Positions 57,314-64,000 of a stretch of 64,000 nucleotides of DNA are shown piece after piece. The position numbers were made by a program, and so were the translations under genes. Every line of letters begins with the position of its first letter. Position 1 is the first letter of the stretch. The stretch lies in assembly GCA_027625915.1 (NCBI GenBank), contig JANTQA010000072.1, positions 1-64,000 on the forward strand, given 5' to 3'. This stretch comes from Anaeramoeba flamelloides (Eukaryota > Metamonada > Anaeramoebidae). The notes under the pieces were generated by a model. The model did no database searches, was not told the origin of the DNA, and saw nothing but the letters and a program-made list of their open reading frames with translations.

Positions 57314-59406
57314 TTTAAAAGAGTTGAGAAAAAGTGCGTTCTTTAAAGTGTTTTAAAAGTTATATTTTTAGGTTTTATAGTTTTAAAAAAAATAAAAATG
57401 AAAAATTTTTATTAGTGTAATTTTTTTAAAAAATTCTCTTTGAAAAAGGTTCAACTTTGAGGTTTGTGTACTCAGAGGTTAATTTGAAATTCTGGATTAA
57501 ATTATTTTTCGATTTGTTGTGTCATCAAATGTAAAATTGAGAAGATTTTTTTTTTTTTTTATTGAAGAATGTGAAATATCGAACGTTTGCTGTTTCGTTT
57601 TTTTATGTTCTTTTTAAAATCAAAAATGTTTTTATTGTTTTCACTTGGATTTTCAAAATTAAAAATTAAAAATTAAATTCTATTCCAGCCTCAGTGACTT
57701 TTTGAAATTCATATAATTAACCAATGATACAAAACAGTTGGTTTTTGGAAAATTTCTCTTTTGTATTTTGAACTTTTTTAAATATTTTACCTTTTTTGAT
57801 CTTTTATTAATTAAAAAAGACAATTCTGTAAAATTTTACCAACATACATTTCTCTTTGTATTTTATTCTTTTCGACAAACAAATATGTGAACCAAGTTTA
57901 CTTTATGTATATTTTTTGAAATAGTAATATACAATAAAGATATTTAGTTGACGTATTTTAGAATTCAATAAAAGGTTTTGGCAAAAACTGTTTGAAAAAA
58001 AAAGGGTCTTTTGTTAATTAAAAAAAATAGAATTTCATCCACTTATCAAACTCGTCTTGAAAAAAACATTCAGAGGTATTCTTACAATTCAATAACAAAA
58101 ACTTTTCAACAAGATATTTTTTTTCATCTGATGAGTTCATTGTTTTGGAAGTTGTTTTTTGATAACTCGAAATATTTTGGTTCAGAACAAGAGATTCATT
58201 TGAGATTAGATTGAGAACATTAAAAATTAAAACTAAAGATTTCTGTTGACAGAAAAGTAGAATTTTGCTTAGTTATTATTCTTATTCCTATTGAGAAATT
58301 ATTTTGTGATTAGCCAACAAGTGGCTCTTAATTCAAAAAAATGTTTTCTCATTTTTCACTCAAGTCCACTTTTTCAATTTTTTTCACTTGTTTTGCTTTG
58401 GATATGAATTTTATTTCTAAAATTCTCAAAAACTTTGTCAAAATGTTGATTTTCGATAGACAGTTCAAAAAAAATGAAAAGTAAGTTGTTGTAATGATTT
58501 TTAAAAGAAAATGGTGAACTATAAATTTTTTACTTTATTTTAAAAAATATAGTTTCTGTTGAATAAATGTATAGAAAGACACAATTTGCTTTGATCGATC
58601 AATAGGTATTTGTAGTTTTTTAATTGGACACTTCAAGTTTATTTTTTTAAACAATTCGTAAAAATTTTACCATTTTAAAAAAACATTTTGCTGTTTTTTA
58701 AAAATTGAAATTTTATCAGATTATACTTCAGAATTAATAAATAGTTTAAAGTGTTAACATTTACCGTAAAGAAGTGTTGTTTTTTCACTCTTATTTGATG
58801 GAAAACACACTTTTTTTTTTTGTTTTTATTAAATATTTATGTAATCAATAAAAGTTCAAAAAAAGAAAAAGGTTTGAAGAATTTATATTTAAATTTTAGG
58901 TGGATTGTATCTGACTTTTTCATTTAAAAAAAGCTTTTTAAAAAAACCCAAAATTGAAAATTCATTTTTAAAAATTCTTCAAATTTCTATAAAAAAAATG
59001 TAAATTTTATTTGTATCAATTTACAAATTCATCGTTGGAAGTTGTTTAAAATTTTATATTTAATAAAAACTTTCTCCTGACTTCAATTTGCCACCCTTAT
59101 TTAATAAGATTTGAAAATAATTAATTTTCTCTCAAAAAACAGAGAAAGAAGAGTAAAATTAATATGGGTAAACTTTTGTTTTTCTTTGATTTATTGAGAT
59201 GTTTGGTTTTTTGGTTCAAATCAGGTTAGGTTATACTACAACCATCCCAAATACACTACAAAATAATTTCTAGATCAACTTTAATGCAAGTATTATCCTT
59301 CAATTTCTATATATTCAACTTTTTAAAAACCTGTACTAAAGATCAAAATTTGATTTTGATAAAAATTTACAATCGCGCTTAAAAGACAATTTTTTGGAAA
59401 TTAAAA

Positions 59407-59430
59407 TACATATATATATATATATATATC
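59407..59430. repeat. (TA)n microsatellite
   Basis: An uninterrupted run of about twelve AT dinucleotides after TACATATATA. Confidence 0.85.
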
Positions 59431-60443
59431 AATCAAATAATTTAGTTATTTAGACATTAAAGTTGTGAGAATGTAAAAGGGTGTTATGTTCTTTTTGGAT
59501 TGGGCATTAATATATTGAAAATCATATCTAGATATATTATACGATATTTCCAAAAAAGTCTTGTATTTTTTTTTTACATTTAATAAAAAAATCATCTTTG
59601 TTTGTTGGATCTATTGGTTAATTAACTTTAAAAAATCAAGTTAAAAAAAAATACTGATTGAATCAATGGCTAGGGCATTTATTTCAAAACATCTTTATTG
59701 GAATATTTCCCAAAAATGAAAAATGAAAAATAAAAAATAAAAAACACTTGTTTTTGAGAAAACAATGATTAACAATTATCAATATAAACCGGGAAATAAT
59801 TTAAAAGTTACCAATTATTTTTGAAATAATATAATACAGTTAAATGCAAATTCATTTAAACCTGAAAACTCCAGGTCTCTCACAATAATTATTTTAAACC
59901 TCTTTATTTTTTCCACTCTTCATTCTTTTCTTTCTATCATTTTTTTACAATTTCAATATTTTTACTCTTTCTTGTTTTAGAAAACTAAATTAATATTCCA
60001 ATACTTCTGATGACTGTATCAATTCTAGATACTCTTTGAATTAGAAGTCTCAAATTTAGCCACTTCAAAATTCTCTCTTTAATAGATTAGATGAGGTTTC
60101 ATCTAACCCTTAACAATAAACCAATAACACAGCTAAATGTCTTTCATTATATTGGAAAAATTGTGGAGATTAGCCCTCTCCAAATTTGATTTTTACGATC
60201 AAAAATATAATAATAAATAGTAATTTTCACCACTGAAAAATTTCAATTTAGAATTGAGATCATCAATTTAATATCCCTTTTTTTTTATCAAGAGTATACT
60301 ATCAATAAAATTGAGATATTATCAAGAACCAATAAAATGGTTTTAAATTATTTTGTATAATTGACAGTTTTATGGTAATTGGGTTTCAGAATGATATTTT
60401 CAAATAAATTTTACCCTCTTTTATATTTAAATAGCTTATATAC

Positions 60444-60491
60444 AAACATACATACACAGACACATCCACACCTACGCACACACACAAACAC
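60444..60491. repeat. Degenerate (CA)n microsatellite
   Basis: CATACATACACAGACACATC through CACACACACAAACACATAT: a C/A-rich run standing out from the A/T background. Confidence 0.75.
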
Positions 60492-60639
60492 ATATCAATA
60501 TAAATAGTTCAGAAGTATATTGTGATTTTTATTAAACGTTAACATCCCGAACAAATGATATTTTTGTTTTCAATTTGTTTTTTGGGCTTTTCCCCCATCT
60601 TGCAATTTTTAGGCTTACCTTCAAGTATTACTGGGTATT

Positions 60640-61080
60640 TTAAAGTGCCGTGGGGCCTTATAGAGTGACTTTTTTTTACAGAGCTGAAAAAAATTGAGAA
60701 AAATATTTGATTTTAAACAATCACTTTGATCTCGGAAAAAGCTAATTATTATTTTTTAAAATTTCTGTAATTAAAAGAAAATTTTTGAAATTATATTATT
60801 ATTTCTGTAATTAAAAAAAAACTAACGACAGTTTTCTGAGTAGTTTCTGCTTGATTATAAAAATTAATCGATTTTACAAATGAACAATAAAATTAAGAAC
60901 ATCTTGAGGTATATTTTTCTAATTTGGGAATTAAAAAGAAAAATACTTCAATTTTTTATTTCAAAATTTAAAACCAAACCTAACAGCTGTTTTTTTTTTT
61001 TTTTAAATCAAAAGAATTTAGTAAAATCATGGATTTTACCCAATTATTCCAAATATTTCAAAAACTAAAAAAGGTGATTA
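60640..61080. repeat. Family I dispersed repeat
   Basis: AAAGTGCCGTGGGGCC at the left, two CTAACGACAG/CCTAACAGCTG motifs inside, and AATTTAGTAAAATCATGGATT near the right end, all echoing the copies at 33.0 and 52.6 kb. The short frame at 60880-61068 is inside it. Confidence 0.4.
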
Positions 61081-61701
61081 GTTTATAACTTGGTATATAA
61101 ATACTATTATTAATGTTTTATATTAAAATTTAGTTTATTTTTATATCTTCACCTTTTGAATTGATAAAAATTTATTTAATTACCCTCTTATCTAAACAAA
61201 AAAATATTTATTTTTATTTATTTTTCAAATTTCTTTAAATGGAGAAAATATAATTCTAAATATATATATATTATTACTCAAAAGTTAATAAGGTGTGTTT
61301 TCGACTCCCCTTTTAATATGAAATTGTAAACTGATTTCTATGATCTTCTATTCAAATTAACGAATTTATAAATAATTTGCTCCTCTGATAGTAACAATTG
61401 TAGGAACCCATTGATGAAAGGAACAAATTTTAGGATTTCAATTCATTATTTTTCTCAAAATATATATTTCAATTTTTAGATCACAATATTTTTTTCTAAT
61501 TTTTTGGATATTATTTTTTTCTGTTTTTTACTTGAATTAATTTTTTTACTATATTGATCTTTCTTTCTTTTATTTACTTATTTATTTTTTTTAATCGTTT
61601 TAATTTTATGATAGGGTTAATTAGAAAAAACAAAAAAATTAGAAATTTCATTCTAAAACTAAGATTATCGATGATGTTGAATTTCTTTTTAAAAATATTT
61701 A

Positions 61702-61899
61702 CAGTCAGTTTCACTTTTAAAGTACAAACTTTCAACGAAATTTAAGGCACAAAAAAAATCTCAAATTAAGGCACAAAATTTAGAATTTTTTTTTTTACAA
61801 TTTATTTTTACTAGAATTTGAATTTTGTGCTTTAATTTGAGATTTTTTTTGTGCCTTAAATTTCGTTGAAAGTTTGTACCTTAAAAGTGAAACTGACTG
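61702..61899. mobile_element. Hairpin element P, near-perfect copy (198 bp)
   Basis: CAGTCAGTTTCACTTTTAAA at the left and TTAAAAGTGAAACTGACTG at the right, each next to TA (61700-61701, 61900-61901). The two ~85-bp arms pair almost perfectly, including AACGAAATTTAAGGCACAAA with TTTGTGCCTTAAATTTCGTT; the centre is a short T-rich loop. CAGT ends with TA duplication suggest a Tc1/mariner-derived MITE. Confidence 0.85.
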
Positions 61900-62552
61900 T
61901 AGTTATCGATAAAAAAACTTATTTTCACATTAAAAATTTACAAAAAGAAATTGAGAAATTTTGGATGAGTTATTCCAGTTTAAGCTACCCAAAAAAACAT
62001 TTATTTTTATAAAATTCTTGGGCTTTTCCAGGTATTTGTTTTCTGAACATCAACAGTAATCAAAAGATTGTTATTTCTCTGACCACCATAACTTTACAGT
62101 CGATAATTTCACTGAAATTTAAGGAACTAAAAAAAAAAAAACAAAATCAAAACAAAAATTTGTATCCAAGGATGGGAAATGAAATATAATTAATAATTTG
62201 AAAAAATGAACCCCAATTTATAATTTTATTTGATAATTTATTTGGTCAAATATCTTTGCCTTTAAAAATGATATTCACTGCATTTGAAAACAATCTTTGA
62301 GAAGAAAAATCATTACAAAAATGAGATTTTTTATTTACAACTTCCCTCCTTTGTGTAAAATTGAGTTTATATTTAAAATGTATATACTCCCAGTTAAAAA
62401 TTGATTTAATTCTATATTAACATCATCTCTATAATGATAGAAGTGCTTTTTAATTAAAAAATTAACACCCCCCCTGGCTTTTAATACCTATACACAACTT
62501 AATCAAACAACATTAATAAAATTACTTTTAACAAAAAAATACCATTATAATA

Positions 62553-62665
62553 GAGTCAGTTCCACTTTCAAGGTTCAAACTTTCAACGAAATTTAAGGCA
62601 CAAAAAATTTTTCAAATTAAGGCACAAAATTCAGAAAATAGTAAAATAAATTGTATAATAAGAGA
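62553..62665. mobile_element. Hairpin element P, left half only
   Basis: GAGTCAGTTCCACTTTCAAG then AACGAAATTTAAGGCACAAA and AAATTAAGGCACAAAATTCA, ending after AAAATAAATTGTATAA where the second arm should begin. Flanked by TA on its left. Confidence 0.6.
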
Positions 62666-64000
62666 ACACAATAAATTTTATTTAAGATTTTTTTCAAATT
62701 GAATTTATTAATTGAAATAATTTTTTTTTCTATAATAAATATTGTATTTTATTATCGTTTAGAGTCAAATTATTTTCATTAAATATAATTTATTGAAAAA
62801 ATGGAAAAAATATTAAATTACCATACGTTCTTAATACTATTTCAAGGCCAATGAACCGTGATTTGTAATGGAAAACAATAAATAAAGAATGAAAAATCTT
62901 GAAATATTTCAAAAAAGTACCAAATGGTGAAATACAATTTCCAATTTCAATCTTTATGAATGATCACTTTGAAAACAGCAATTTCTGTTCTATAGTGTTG
63001 TTATATGTTGCTTTTTGAGCTCTAACAATTTATTTTTACTTTTCTTTTTCAATTTCTCAAATGAATTTATTTTGAAATCAAATAATATTATAAAATAAAT
63101 ACTTCTTTCAAATATGAAAGATTAAAAAATAAAATCAAATAAATTGATTAAGAATTAAATTGATTATATATAGAAAGAAAACAAATCATTTCAATTTGGG
63201 ATAATTTAACCAATCCCAATATTCCGAAATTGAAAACAAGAAAAGATTACTTTTTGTTATTTGTATTGTTTGATTGATAATCTTTATAAAAAAAATTTTT
63301 TTTATTAATTAATTTTTTTTCTTTGTTCAATAAGATAGTTAAAAATTTTCTTTTGTTAATTAAAATATTTGTTATTTGATATTATAGTGAGTTTTTTTTT
63401 GTAATGTAAATAATATGTCTTCGAAAAATATATTGAATATTTCATTTTTATTTCATTTTTTATAATGAGATCCAGATTAATTTTTTTTTCATTTGAATTT
63501 TTTGTAATTGATAACCTAAAAAAAAAATTTATTTTTGTTATTAGAATTGACGATTATTAAAATAGTTTTCAAAAAAAACAAATTAATTTATTATAAATAT
63601 TTCACTTTTTGATAACTTCTCTTATAATAAACATTACTTATTAATAATATATATATTGGATCAAATATTATTTTTCAAGATATTTAAATATTGAATTCAG
63701 AAAATAAAATGTTCACTTTGGATTTTTTTTACAAATTTAATATTAAAAAAATTGAATAATTTTTTTCTCAGGGTTAAGAGGTTATATATATATTGACATT
63801 CCAAAAGTCTATTAAAACTAATAAATATTTTTTCAAATATATAATCAATAATCTTGACTATTAATGAATTATTTATTGACCGAAATTGAAAAAACTATTT
63901 TTTTTTTTCATTTTACTCTTAGTTTTTTTTTTAATTTTGAAATAAACTGAAAATTAAATAAATTTTCATTTTATGAACAAATTTAAAAAAAAAACATCAT

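Larger units (their letters stand above)
57314..64000. other. Intergenic, no gene recognised
   Basis: 6.7 kb of AT-rich DNA with no convincing coding frame. It contains a TA run, a CA-rich run, a family I repeat, one complete and one half hairpin element P. The last 1.3 kb is almost entirely A/T with no structure I can name. Confidence 0.55.

Noticed and set aside
59222-59234. Interstitial telomere repeat (AGGTTAGGTT)
   Set aside because: Only two pentamers with no flanking array; expected by chance in this sequence.
1-64000. CRISPR arrays, operons or bacterial-type features
   Set aside because: No regularly spaced direct repeats with unique spacers; introns, telomere and domain content are eukaryotic.

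Overview
The window is a chromosome end from a very AT-rich, intron-bearing microbial eukaryote. Bases 1-60 are a telomere written on the C-rich strand, so the chromosome tip is at base 1. Genes stand out as GC-richer islands; several are cut by spliceosomal introns with GTAA-type (once GTTTGT) donors and (T)ATAG or AAAG acceptors. The contents (PPi-type phosphofructokinase, dynactin, VWA/alpha-kinase, tandem RasGEF, Lys/Glu/Asn-rich linkers) would suit a metamonad such as an Anaeramoeba or another amoeboid protist. That placement is an inference and cannot be proved here.

Layout. 1-60: telomere. 142-1616 (+): DGAT1/SOAT-type membrane-bound O-acyltransferase starting 81 bp inside the telomere. 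7020-15272 (-): five-exon PH-domain protein. 21403-23647 (-): three-exon PPi-type phosphofructokinase. 30047-34716 (-): four-exon dynactin subunit 2 (dynamitin) whose reading frame carries two in-frame stop codons. 34954-35025 (+): tRNA-Arg(TCT). 35.0-46.9 kb: dense field of nested non-autonomous DNA transposons, with a decayed alpha-kinase fragment at 40.53 kb and a cadherin-like-domain relic at 46.9 kb. 48106-50759 (+): von Willebrand A / alpha-kinase / linker-histone (H15) fusion. 53738-57313 (-): protein with two RasGEF-N/CDC25 modules. 57.3-64 kb: no gene recognised, repeats only.

The genes do not form a pathway. They cover lipid acylation, glycolysis, microtubule-motor cargo linkage and Ras/PH signalling. 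Mobile elements fall into at least five families: a 1.37-kb element with TTAA target duplications; a ~0.55-kb TIR element that is also embedded inside it; a ~0.47-kb element with CAGT-type ends; a ~0.2-kb near-perfect hairpin; and a ~1-kb element carrying nested insertions. No transposase gene was recognised for any of them.

Strongest leads: the VWA-alpha-kinase-H15 fusion with an altered kinase site; a phosphofructokinase of PPi type with an ATP-type switch residue; the dynamitin gene with two internal stops; a pentanucleotide telomere with a strict 15-nt higher-order period; and repeated self-insertion of the TTAA element. Splice sites, exon joins and repeat limits were worked out by eye from reading frames.
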